A stretch of 64,000 nucleotides of DNA from Fluviirhizobium alvei (GTDB taxonomy: Bacteria > Pseudomonadota > Alphaproteobacteria > Rhizobiales > Rhizobiaceae): positions 496,001-560,000 of the forward strand of contig NZ_JAUOZU010000006.1 in the NCBI RefSeq assembly GCF_030551875.1, in the 5' to 3' direction. The notes below the pieces were generated by a model, which searched no databases, had not been told where the DNA came from, and was given only the letters and a program-made list of their open reading frames with translations. The position numbers were made by a program, and so were the translations under genes. Below are positions 27,986 through 36,534 of this stretch, one piece after another; the stretch's first letter is position 1; every line of letters starts with the position of its first letter.

Positions 27986-28045
27986 TGTTTACTATGTTTT
28001 CATGTGGCAGTGGCGAATGAGCCACGCTCGGAAACGAAGTAAACA
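27986..28045 (+). promoter_or_regulatory. Nested inverted repeat in the bamA upstream region
   Basis: TGTTTACT (27986-27993) is mirrored by AGTAAACA (28038-28045), and inside it GTGGC (28004-28008) is mirrored by GCCAC (28021-28025) with similar spacing on both sides. This symmetric 60-base arrangement ends 112 bases before the bamA start. It could be a two-site operator or a leader structure; no known regulator motif is assigned. Confidence 0.4.
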
Positions 28046-28157
28046 GAATTTAACCGTCTCCCTTGCTTGTAGGGAAAAAGCGGGTAAAACGGCAATGACG
28101 GCTCCCTGCGGAGTCAAAGTGCCAATAGCCGTGTAACGGAAAAGGTAAGACGTTAAA

Positions 28158-30485
28158 ATGAATGGTAGTTCGAGATTTCTGAGCGCGGTTTCTGCATTCG
28201 CGATTTCCGCCAGTGTTTTGACGGCTGCCGGTACGATGGTGCTCGTTTCGCCGGTCTCCGCTGAGGCCGCTGTCGTCCGCCGGATCGATGTCCGCGGTGC
28301 CGAGCGGGTTGGTGCTGACACCGTACGGGCAGCGCTTACGATCGCTCCGGGCAAAGACTTCTCCAATGCCGATATCGATGCGTCGATCAAGCGTCTTTAT
28401 GCGACCGGCTTCTTCTCGGATGTTCGTATCGGCGTGTCCGGTGGGACTCTGGTCGTCACGGTCAATGAAAACCAGCTGATCAACCAGGTGGTATTCAACG
28501 GCAATCGCAAGCTCAAGGATGACAAGCTCGCGACGCTCGTGCGTACCCGTCCGTTGGGTGCCTACAGCGAAACGATGATCGAATCCGACATCCAGGCGAT
28601 TCGCGAAGCCTACAATGCGATCGGTCGTTCCGATGTGCAGATCACGACGCAGACCGTTCCGGTGGGTGATGGTCGCGTCAACCTTGCCTTCGTGATCAAC
28701 GAAGGCGACCGCACGAAGATCGACAATATCGAATTCTCCGGCAACAATGCCTATAGCGACGGTCGTCTGCGCGCCGTGATCATCACGAAGCGTTCGAACT
28801 TCCTGTCGTTCCTGACCCGTAAGGACATCTACAGCGAAGACAAGCTGCGGGCCGATGAAGAGGCGCTGCGCCAGTTCTACTACAATCACGGCTATGCCGA
28901 TTTCCGCGTCCTGTCGTCGAATGCGACGCTCGACCCGAACACGAACGAGTATCACATCACCTTTGAAGTCGATGAAGGTGAGCGTTATGAATTCGGTCCG
29001 GTGAATGTCGAGAGCACGGTTGATGGCGTTGACGCCGAAGAGTTGAAGCGTCTGGTCGATAGCCGTCAGGGCAAGACCTATCGTGCCCGTGACGTGCAGG
29101 ATTCGATCTCTGCGATTTCGGAACGTGTCGCTGCTGCCGGCTATCCGTTTGCTCGCGTAACGCCGCGCGGCAACCGCGACATGAGCGGCAAGACCATCAG
29201 CGTTGATTACTTGGTGGATCAGGGTGAGCGCGCCTATGTCGAGCGCATTGAGGTGCGTGGCAACATGTCGACGCGCGATTACGTGATCCGTCGCGAGTTT
29301 GACCTTGCGGAAGGCGATGCCTTCAACCAGGAAAAGATTGCCCAGGCCAAGCGTCGTCTTGAGCGTCTCGGCTATTTTGCTTCTGTCAACATTTCCACGC
29401 AGCCGGGCAGCGCCGCTGACCGAGTCGTGATCATTGTTGATGTTGTTGACCAGTCGACCGGTAACTTCGGTATCGGTGGTGGTTATGCGACCGGTGGCGA
29501 GGGCTTCATCGTCGAGGCTTCGGTTGAGGAAAAGAACTTCCTCGGTCGCGGTCAGTATATCAAGGTTTCCGCGAGCGGCGGTGCCGTGACCCGCAATTAC
29601 TCGATCGCCTTCACCGAGCCCTATTTCCTGGGCTATCGTCTGGCGGCCGGTTTCGACCTGTTCAAGTCTGAAAACAGCGTTTACGACAACTATACCTATG
29701 CGGATCAGGGCTTCTCGCTCCGCGTTACGGCGCCGATCACGAACAACCTGACCACGACCTTCCGTTATAACTATAAGGAAGTCGATTATACTTCGGATTC
29801 GGCATGGCGCCTGTCGCAACCGTATCAGGACATCGTGAAGGGCAGCCCGTGGCTGATTTCGTCTGTATCGCAGTCGATCAATTATAACTCACTCGATACA
29901 ATGGTGCTTCCGCATGAGGGCATCAACGCGTCGGTCACGCATGAATTCGCCGGTTTGGGCGGTGACTCCGATTTCTACAAGCTGTCGGGCAAGGCGCGCT
30001 ATTACCAGACGCTGTCGGACGAGATGGATCTTGTCGCATCGTTGGGCGGTTCGGCTGGTCATATGTTCTCGACCAATGGCGGGAATCTGAATGTATTCGA
30101 CCAGTTCTCGCTCGACTCTGACGATATCCGCGGTTTTGCCAATAAGGGTATCGGTCCCCGCATGACGAAGAACGGCGATCCGCTGGGTGGTACGACCTAC
30201 TTCACCGCAACAGCCGATGTCTCGTTCCCGCTGCCGGGTATCCCGCAGGATTCCGGTTTCCGCGGTGGTTTCTTCCTCGATGCCGGTACGCTTTATGGCA
30301 ACGATGTTAAGGTGACCCGCGGTGTGGTGCAGGGCGAAGACATGCAGTGGCGCGTTTCTGCAGGTGCAAGCCTTATCTGGGCTTCGCCGTTCGGTCCGCT
30401 CCGCGTCGACTATGCCATCCCGCTCGTCAAGCAGGACTTCGATGTGGTCCAGCGCCTGAAGTTCGGCATCTCGACCGCCTTCTGA
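28158..30485 (+). CDS. bamA: Outer membrane protein assembly factor BamA
   Basis: 775 residues. Signal peptide at the N-terminus (ending near VSAEA), then five POTRA domains (about residues 35-420) and a 16-strand beta-barrel with the terminal phenylalanine typical of outer-membrane proteins (GISTAF). The barrel has the lid segment RGFANKGIGPR, matching the VRGF loop-6 motif as IRGF. It folds and inserts outer-membrane proteins. AAAAGG lies upstream of ATG 28158. It is 204 bases after rseP and may have its own promoter. Confidence 0.97.
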   Translation: MNGSSRFLSAVSAFAISASVLTAAGTMVLVSPVSAEAAVVRRIDVRGAERVGADTVRAALTIAPGKDFSNADIDASIKRLYATGFFSDVRIGVSGGTLVVTVNENQLINQVVFNGNRKLKDDKLATLVRTRPLGAYSETMIESDIQAIREAYNAIGRSDVQITTQTVPVGDGRVNLAFVINEGDRTKIDNIEFSGNNAYSDGRLRAVIITKRSNFLSFLTRKDIYSEDKLRADEEALRQFYYNHGYADFRVLSSNATLDPNTNEYHITFEVDEGERYEFGPVNVESTVDGVDAEELKRLVDSRQGKTYRARDVQDSISAISERVAAAGYPFARVTPRGNRDMSGKTISVDYLVDQGERAYVERIEVRGNMSTRDYVIRREFDLAEGDAFNQEKIAQAKRRLERLGYFASVNISTQPGSAADRVVIIVDVVDQSTGNFGIGGGYATGGEGFIVEASVEEKNFLGRGQYIKVSASGGAVTRNYSIAFTEPYFLGYRLAAGFDLFKSENSVYDNYTYADQGFSLRVTAPITNNLTTTFRYNYKEVDYTSDSAWRLSQPYQDIVKGSPWLISSVSQSINYNSLDTMVLPHEGINASVTHEFAGLGGDSDFYKLSGKARYYQTLSDEMDLVASLGGSAGHMFSTNGGNLNVFDQFSLDSDDIRGFANKGIGPRMTKNGDPLGGTTYFTATADVSFPLPGIPQDSGFRGGFFLDAGTLYGNDVKVTRGVVQGEDMQWRVSAGASLIWASPFGPLRVDYAIPLVKQDFDVVQRLKFGISTAF

Positions 30486-30494
30486 TCTAACGAC

Positions 30495-30521
30495 CGGAGC
30501 GATGCCTTGGGCGTCGCTCCG
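30495..30521 (+). repeat. Hairpin between bamA and lpxD
   Basis: CGGAGCGA (30495-30502) and TCGCTCCG (30514-30521) form a perfect 8-bp stem with an 11-base loop. It ends just before the lpxD ribosome site (AAGG at 30524-30527) and has no T-run. It may attenuate expression or shield the bamA 3' end, or influence lpxD translation. Confidence 0.5.
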
Positions 30522-30533
30522 CGAAGGTGCATG

Positions 30534-31595
30534 ATGACACATTCCGAATTTTTCCCACCCCATGAAGGGGTGCGGCTGGAAGATTTTGCTGCCAAGCTCG
30601 GCTTGCAATTACTGAATCCTGAAGCAGTGGATCTCTTGGTTTGCGATGTCGCTCCGGTCTATCGGGCCAAGGAAGGCGATGTGTGCTACATGCTTTCCCG
30701 CAAGACGGCTTCGGAACTCGAGACCTGCAAGGCGACAGCCATAATCTGTGATGCCGCGCTTGCCGATCTGGTGCCCGCTGGAATCCAAGTCCTGGTCAGC
30801 AAGACGCCGCATATTGCCTTTGCCAAGGCGGGCGCGATCTTTCATCCCGAGGCCATGGTTGCCTTTCGGAACACAACGACCAGCGGCGTTCATCCGTCTG
30901 CCTATGTGGCGCCATCCGCCCATCTTGAAGAAAATGTCACGATCGAACCGCTTGCGGTGATTGGCGATGGCGCGTCGATCGGCGCCGGGACGACGATCGG
31001 CGCCGGCAGTGTGATCGGCCAGAATGTCAAGATCGGGCGTGACTGTTCCATTGCGGCGGGGGTGACGATCATCTGCGCCTATCTGGGCAACGGCGTCATC
31101 ATTCACAATGGTGCGCGGATCGGCCAGGATGGCTTTGGCTATGCGCCCGGTCCGCGCGGTATGGACAAGATCGTGCAGATCGGTCGTGTGATCATTCAGG
31201 ACAATGTCGAGATCGGCGCCAACACGACGATTGATCGCGGTACCATGGATGACACGGTGATCGGTGAGGGCACCAAGATCGACAATCAGGTTCAGATCGC
31301 CCACAATGTTCGCGTCGGCCGCCATACGGCGATTGTGTCGCAGGTCGGCATCGCCGGAAGCACGAAGATCGGTGATGGTGTTCAGATCGGTGGCGGAACC
31401 GGGGTCAATGGCCACATTACCGTCGGTGACGGTGTGCAGATTGCCGCCATGAGCGGTGTGATTGCCAGCGTCCCGCGCGGCGAGAAATATGGTGGCATTC
31501 CGGCCAGACCCATCAAGGATTTCCTGAGGGACATGGCCGAATTGATGATGAAATCGGAAGGGCGCAAGAAGAAGGGGAAGAAGGCCGATGGCTGA
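30534..31595 (+). CDS. lpxD: UDP-3-O-(3-hydroxyacyl)glucosamine N-acyltransferase
   Basis: 353 residues. It adds the second acyl chain to UDP-3-O-acylglucosamine, the third step of lipid A synthesis. A left-handed beta-helix of hexapeptide repeats (about residues 110-320) is plain, with the active-site region [19 protein letters not shown] 30534 is chosen for spacing to AAGG; ATG 30531 is equally in frame. The end overlaps fabZ by 8 bases. Confidence 0.97.
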   Translation: MTHSEFFPPHEGVRLEDFAAKLGLQLLNPEAVDLLVCDVAPVYRAKEGDVCYMLSRKTASELETCKATAIICDAALADLVPAGIQVLVSKTPHIAFAKAGAIFHPEAMVAFRNTTTSGVHPSAYVAPSAHLEENVTIEPLAVIGDGASIGAGTTIGAGSVIGQNVKIGRDCSIAAGVTIICAYLGNGVIIHNGARIGQDGFGYAPGPRGMDKIVQIGRVIIQDNVEIGANTTIDRGTMDDTVIGEGTKIDNQVQIAHNVRVGRHTAIVSQVGIAGSTKIGDGVQIGGGTGVNGHITVGDGVQIAAMSGVIASVPRGEKYGGIPARPIKDFLRDMAELMMKSEGRKKKGKKADG

Positions 31596-32052
31596 GGGTG
31601 AAAAGACCAGTCTGGACTCCGTTGATATTCTCGAGATCATGCGGCTTCTGCCGCATCGCTATCCATTCCTTCTCGTGGACAAGATCATCGAAATCGATGG
31701 CGACAATTCGGCTATTGGAATCAAGAATGTCACCATTAATGAGCCGCATTTTACCGGTCATTTCCCGGAAAAGCCGATCATGCCGGGCGTCTTGCTCATC
31801 GAGGCGATGGCGCAGACGGCTGGCGCGATTTGCGCACGTTTCATGGGCGGCGAGGAAAAGCTCGTCTATTTCATGACGATCGACAACGCCCGCTTCCGTA
31901 AGCCGGTGGTACCGGGAGATCGGGTCGAATTCCATGTGACCAAGCAGAAGCAGCGCGGCTCGATCTGGAAGTTCCACTGCGATGCCCTCGTCGATGGTCA
32001 GCTCGTCGCGGAAGCTGATGTCGGCGCCATGATGACTGCCAAGGACAAGTAA
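31588..32052 (+). CDS. fabZ: 3-hydroxyacyl-ACP dehydratase FabZ
   Basis: 154 residues. It dehydrates 3-hydroxyacyl-ACP in fatty acid synthesis and balances flux with lipid A synthesis. The hot-dog fold signature [13 protein letters not shown] and the active-site segment [20 protein letters not shown] are present. It overlaps lpxD by 8 bases and lpxA by 1 base. Confidence 0.97.
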   Translation: MAEGEKTSLDSVDILEIMRLLPHRYPFLLVDKIIEIDGDNSAIGIKNVTINEPHFTGHFPEKPIMPGVLLIEAMAQTAGAICARFMGGEEKLVYFMTIDNARFRKPVVPGDRVEFHVTKQKQRGSIWKFHCDALVDGQLVAEADVGAMMTAKDK

Positions 32053-32870
32053 TGAGCACAATAGCCGCCAGCGCCATCATCCATCCCATGTCCATCGTCG
32101 AAGATGGCGCTGTGATCGGGGAGAATGTCCGTATCGGTCCATTCTGCACAGTCGGGGCGAAGGTCGTCCTTGGAGACGATGTCGAACTGATCAGCCATGT
32201 TGTGGTCACCGGACGCACATCCATCGGCGGCAAGACAAAGATCTTTCCGTCGACCGTCATTGGCGCCGACCCTCAGAGCGTGCATCACGCAGGTGAGGAA
32301 ACGACGCTAACGGTTGGAAAGAACAACACAATTCGTGAAGGCGTCACCATGAACACCGGTACTGCCGGTGGCGGTGGCAAGACGGTGGTCGGCGACAACA
32401 ACCTGTTTCTGGCCTATTCGCACGTGGCGCATGATTGCCAGCTCGGCAATGGCATCATCCTGTCGAACAATGTTCTTCTCGCTGGCCATGTCATCGTTCA
32501 CGACCGCGCGATCATCGGCGGCGGTTCTGCCGTGCACCAGTTCAGCCGCATTGGCCGCCACGCCTTCGTGGGTGGCATGACGGGTGTGCCGAACGATGTC
32601 ATTCCCTACGGGATGGTCCATGGCAATCCGGGCTTCCTTGATGGTTTGAATGTGGTGGGCATGACGCGTGCGGGCATCGAGCGCGCCACCATTCATCGCG
32701 TCCGCAAGGCCTACAAGGAAATTTTCGAGGGCGAAGGGTCGGTTCGCGCCAATGCGGCACGTATCCGTGACGAGTATCTCGATTGTCCGGAAGTGGTTGA
32801 AATTCTCGATTTCATTGCTGCAGATGCCGAACGTGCGCTCTGCTCGCCCAACCGAACCCGGAAGGGTTGA
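32052..32870 (+). CDS. lpxA: UDP-N-acetylglucosamine acyltransferase
   Basis: 272 residues. It starts lipid A synthesis by transferring a 3-hydroxyacyl chain to UDP-GlcNAc. N-terminal hexapeptide repeats are followed by the catalytic region containing [11 protein letters not shown] and the substrate-binding segment [14 protein letters not shown]. The ATG overlaps the fabZ stop by one base. Family-typical length. Confidence 0.97.
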   Translation: MSTIAASAIIHPMSIVEDGAVIGENVRIGPFCTVGAKVVLGDDVELISHVVVTGRTSIGGKTKIFPSTVIGADPQSVHHAGEETTLTVGKNNTIREGVTMNTGTAGGGGKTVVGDNNLFLAYSHVAHDCQLGNGIILSNNVLLAGHVIVHDRAIIGGGSAVHQFSRIGRHAFVGGMTGVPNDVIPYGMVHGNPGFLDGLNVVGMTRAGIERATIHRVRKAYKEIFEGEGSVRANAARIRDEYLDCPEVVEILDFIAADAERALCSPNRTRKG

Positions 32871-32873
32871 GCC

Positions 32874-33755
32874 TTGAACTCGGCTCGCGAACAGCAGCCG
32901 GGGCGATTGGCAATCATTGCCGGCGGCGGAAAACTGCCGCTCTATGTGGCGGAAGCGGCAAGGCGGGCAGGGGAAGATCCGCTGATCATCGCCATGGAGG
33001 GCGAAACGGCGCTTGACTGGAGCGGCTGGGACCATGTCTGGCTCGGTCTCGGAAATGTTGCCGGTTTCGACCAGATTGCGCATTCCAACAATATCGATCG
33101 CGTCGTCATGTGCGGCGCCATCAAACGCCGTCCGGCGCTCTCTGAACTCAGGCTCAATCTGGCGACATTGCTGAAGGTGCCGGAAGGCATTCGCAAACTG
33201 GTTTCCGGTGGCGACAATGCGCTTCTTACCATGGTGGCGAATCTGATCGAAAGACGTGGCCGCAGGGTCATCGGCGCTCATGAGATTGCGCCGGACCTGC
33301 TTGCGGAAACGGGGCCGATCGGCCAGCATCGTCCCGACAAGGAGGCCATTGCCGATATAGGCGTCGCCATCGACGCGGCCCTGACCATCGGACGCCTGGA
33401 TATCGGCCAGGCAGCCGTCACCGTTGGTGGGCGTGTCGTTGCCCTGGAGGGGCCAGAAGGAACCGATGAAGTTCTCCTGCGCGTCGCCGATCTCAAATCG
33501 GCCGGACGCGTGTCTTCGCGCCGTCGCGGCGTTCTGGTCAAACTCTGCAAGCCAGGTCAGGACGAGCGGATGGACCTGCCATCGATTGGAGTGTCGACGC
33601 TCGAAAATGCCCACAAGGCAGGCTTGGCCGGTGTTGCGATCGAGGCCGGACGTTCGCTGGTCCTTGATCGACAGGCTGTCTGTGATTTCGCCGATCGTCA
33701 TGGCATGTTCGTCTATGGCATCGACCCGCAACAGACCGAAGGACGCGCTCCGTGA
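32874..33755 (+). CDS. lpxI: UDP-2,3-diacylglucosamine diphosphatase LpxI
   Basis: 293 residues of the LpxI (formerly DUF1009) family, which replaces LpxH in most alphaproteobacteria. It hydrolyses UDP-2,3-diacylglucosamine to lipid X. Typical segments are LAIIAGGGKLPLYVAEAAR at the N-terminus and the catalytic C-terminal region with KLCKPGQDERMDLPSIG. TTG 32874 follows AAGGG; it begins 3 bases after lpxA and overlaps lpxB by 4. Confidence 0.95.
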   Translation: MNSAREQQPGRLAIIAGGGKLPLYVAEAARRAGEDPLIIAMEGETALDWSGWDHVWLGLGNVAGFDQIAHSNNIDRVVMCGAIKRRPALSELRLNLATLLKVPEGIRKLVSGGDNALLTMVANLIERRGRRVIGAHEIAPDLLAETGPIGQHRPDKEAIADIGVAIDAALTIGRLDIGQAAVTVGGRVVALEGPEGTDEVLLRVADLKSAGRVSSRRRGVLVKLCKPGQDERMDLPSIGVSTLENAHKAGLAGVAIEAGRSLVLDRQAVCDFADRHGMFVYGIDPQQTEGRAP

Positions 33756-34927
33756 ATGCTCCCCTCAAGATTGCCGTCATTGCGGGTGAAAGCTCGGGCG
33801 ACCTTCTCGGTGCCGACCTGATCCGCCAGATGCGGCAGCTTTCTCAAAAGCCTCTCGAACTGATTGGCGTCGGCGGTCCGGGTCTGATGGCCGAGGGGCT
33901 TGTGAGCCTTTTCGACTTCAGCGAATTGTCTATCATGGGCGTAACAGCGGTTCTGAAACAGCTGCCGCGGCTGCTGCGACGGATCGGACAGACCGCGGAC
34001 GCCATCATTGCCGCCAAGCCCGATGTCCTGATCATCATCGACAGTCCGGATTTCACCCACCGGGTGGCCCGCAAGGTCCGCAAGGTCCTGCCGGATCTCG
34101 CGGTGATCAATTATGTCTGCCCGAGCGTCTGGGCCTGGAAACCGAAGCGCGCGCCGGCCATGCGCGCCTATGTCGATCACGTGCTTGCGGTGCTTCCCTT
34201 CGAGCCGGAAGCTCTGAAAACTCTCGATGGACCGCCCTCGACCTATGTCGGCCATCGGCTTCGCAGTCTGCCGACACTGCTGGAGGCGAGGAACCAGCTT
34301 ATTGAGCGGCGTCTGAGCGAACCCTTGGGACCGCGCACCATCCTTCTTCTTCCCGGCTCACGATCCAGCGAGATCGCGAAACTGATGCCGGAATTCGAAA
34401 AGGTCGCTGTGATCCTGTCCGAGCGCGGCACCTACCGCTTTATGATGCCGACGGTCAAACATCGAGAAGCCCAAATCCGCGAGATCGTCGCGGGGTGGTC
34501 GATCAAGCCGGAGATCTTTGTCGGCGAAGAAGCGAAATGGTCGGCCTTTGCTCAAGCGGATGCCGCTGTTGCGGCCTCTGGAACCGTGACGCTTGAACTG
34601 GCGCTAACCGGGATCCCGACAGTTTCCTGCTACAAGACCGATGTCTTCATTCGTTTCTTCCTCAGTCGCATCACAGTCTGGTCGGCCTCCTTGCCGAACC
34701 TGATCGCTGATCGACAGGTGGTGCAGGAATGTTTCGACGAGTTCATCCGGCCGGGGCTGGTGGCGCGCCTGCTCGAAAGGCTGGCAATCGATACGCCGGA
34801 ACGCGCTGCCATGATTGCTGGCTTCGATACGATCTTCGAGCGGATGGCGACGGGCGAGCCGTCGGGTTTAACCGCGGCGCGTGCGGTATTCGCTACCATG
34901 GCAAAGAAAAACCCGGCCAGTTCATGA
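33752..34927 (+). CDS. lpxB: Lipid-A-disaccharide synthase
   Basis: 391 residues. It joins lipid X and UDP-2,3-diacylglucosamine into the lipid A disaccharide. GT-B-type signatures are IAVIAGESSGDLLGADLIR near the start and LLPGSRSSEIAKLMPEF and AASGTVTLELALTGIPTV in the second half. GTG 33752 overlaps the lpxI stop (GTGA). Its stop codon lies in the loop of a terminator hairpin. Confidence 0.97.
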   Translation: MNAPLKIAVIAGESSGDLLGADLIRQMRQLSQKPLELIGVGGPGLMAEGLVSLFDFSELSIMGVTAVLKQLPRLLRRIGQTADAIIAAKPDVLIIIDSPDFTHRVARKVRKVLPDLAVINYVCPSVWAWKPKRAPAMRAYVDHVLAVLPFEPEALKTLDGPPSTYVGHRLRSLPTLLEARNQLIERRLSEPLGPRTILLLPGSRSSEIAKLMPEFEKVAVILSERGTYRFMMPTVKHREAQIREIVAGWSIKPEIFVGEEAKWSAFAQADAAVAASGTVTLELALTGIPTVSCYKTDVFIRFFLSRITVWSASLPNLIADRQVVQECFDEFIRPGLVARLLERLAIDTPERAAMIAGFDTIFERMATGEPSGLTAARAVFATMAKKNPASS

Positions 34928-34938
34928 CCGGGTTTTTC
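34906..34938. terminator. Bidirectional terminator between lpxB and gltA
   Basis: GAAAAACCCGG (34906-34916) and CCGGGTTTTTC (34928-34938) form a perfect 11-bp stem with an 11-base loop. The A-run on the left and T-run on the right make it usable from both strands, fitting its place between convergent lpxB and gltA. The lpxB stop codon is inside the loop. Confidence 0.88.
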
Positions 34939-34957
34939 AATACGTCTGCGGTTCTTC

Positions 34958-36250
34958 TCAGCCGCGATCATCCAGCTTCACATAATCGCGCTTCGGCGCG
35001 CCGGTATAGAGCTGACGGGGACGACCGATACGCTGCTGCGGATCTTCGATCATTTCGGCCCATTGTGCAATCCAGCCCACCGTACGGGCAAGCGCGAAGA
35101 GCACGGTGAACATCGTCGTGGGGAAGCCCAGTGCACGCAGCGTGATGCCCGAATAGAAATCGACGTTCGGGTAGAGCTTCTTGTCCTTGAAATAGGGGTC
35201 GCTGAGCGCGATCTTTTCAAGTTCGAGCGCAACCTGCATCAGCGGGTCATTGTGGCGGCCGGTGGCTTCCAGAACCTCATACATGGTCTTCTGCATGATG
35301 CGCGCGCGCGGGTCGTAGTTCTTGTACACGCGGTGACCGAAGCCCATCAGACGGAACGGATCGTTCTTGTCCTTGGCCTTGGCGATATATTCCGGAATAC
35401 GGTCGACCGTTCCGATTTCCATCAGCATGTTGAGTGCAGCTTCATTGGCGCCGCCATGAGCCGGACCCCAGAGGCAGGCGATACCGGCAGCGATACAGGC
35501 GAACGGGTTGGCGCCCGACGAACCGGCCAGACGAACGGTCGAGGTCGATGCATTCTGCTCATGGTCGGCATGCAGGATGAAGATGCGGTCCATGGCGCGT
35601 GCGAGCACCGGGTTGACCTTGTATTCCTCGCAAGGCACGGCAAAGCACATATGCAGGAAGTTTGCTGCATAGCCTAGATCGTTCTTCGGGTAAACGAAGG
35701 GCTGGCCGATATGATACTTGTAAGCCATGGCGGCGATCGTCGGCATCTTGGCAATCATGCGAAGGCTCGCAACCATGCGCTGATGCGGATCGGTGATGTC
35801 GGTCGAGTCGTGATAGAACGCCGAGAGAGCGCCGACAGTGCCAACCATCACGGCCATCGGGTGGGCGTCGCGACGATAGCCGCTGAAGAACTTCGACATC
35901 TGCTCGTGCACCATCGTATGGCGGGTGACGCGGTTGTCGAAATCGGCCTTCTGGGCAGCGGTCGGCAGTTCGCCGTAGAGCAGCAGGTAGCAGACTTCGA
36001 GGAAGTCGCCCTTTTCGGCCAGCTGCTCGATCGGATAACCGCGGTGAAGCAGAACGCCTTCATCGCCATCGATATAGGTGATCTTGGATTCGCAGGACGC
36101 AGTGGAGGTAAAGCCCGGGTCGTAGGTGAAGGCGCCGGAATGTTTGTAGAGCGGGTTGATATCGATCACGTCCGGACCGATGGAGCCAGATCGAACGTCG
36201 AGTTCGATATCCTTGCCATCGATTTTCAAAACCGCCTTCTTGTCAGCCAT
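34958..36250 (-). CDS. gltA: Citrate synthase
   Basis: 430 residues, the large type II form found in Gram-negative bacteria. It makes citrate from acetyl-CoA and oxaloacetate. Catalytic landmarks are [25 protein letters not shown] and [17 protein letters not shown] small leader hairpin (TGGCGG 36273-36278 with CCGCCA 36287-36292) sits upstream of the start. It is monocistronic. In relatives gltX is its neighbour (from memory); here comEC is. Confidence 0.97.
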   Translation of the reverse strand: MADKKAVLKIDGKDIELDVRSGSIGPDVIDINPLYKHSGAFTYDPGFTSTASCESKITYIDGDEGVLLHRGYPIEQLAEKGDFLEVCYLLLYGELPTAAQKADFDNRVTRHTMVHEQMSKFFSGYRRDAHPMAVMVGTVGALSAFYHDSTDITDPHQRMVASLRMIAKMPTIAAMAYKYHIGQPFVYPKNDLGYAANFLHMCFAVPCEEYKVNPVLARAMDRIFILHADHEQNASTSTVRLAGSSGANPFACIAAGIACLWGPAHGGANEAALNMLMEIGTVDRIPEYIAKAKDKNDPFRLMGFGHRVYKNYDPRARIMQKTMYEVLEATGRHNDPLMQVALELEKIALSDPYFKDKKLYPNVDFYSGITLRALGFPTTMFTVLFALARTVGWIAQWAEMIEDPQQRIGRPRQLYTGAPKRDYVKLDDRG

Positions 36251-36534
36251 GAGTGCCTCCGGTCCTTGTTATTGGCGGTCACAAAGCCGCCACATTTGTT
36301 CACGGGCTTTTGCTATCTGATTTAGCCTACGATGCCAAGCTGTACCAAAGCGGTATTGCTGCATCGCCGCAGGAATTTCTGGCACCGCAAAAGCCCAAAA
36401 GCAAAGGGAAAATGCAGCGCTGATAATTTAATCGATTGAATAAATGCGGTGAGAAAGTGGCCATCAAATCATCGCGAAACGATTGCCGTCTCCAATCAAT
36501 AGTTGCAGTATGAATTGCTCCTGTGGAAACGGCC

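Noticed and set aside
28050-29819. A 589-codon open frame antisense to bamA
   Set aside because: The plus-strand BamA frame has signal peptide, POTRA and barrel features. The antisense frame shows no domain and is explained by codon bias.
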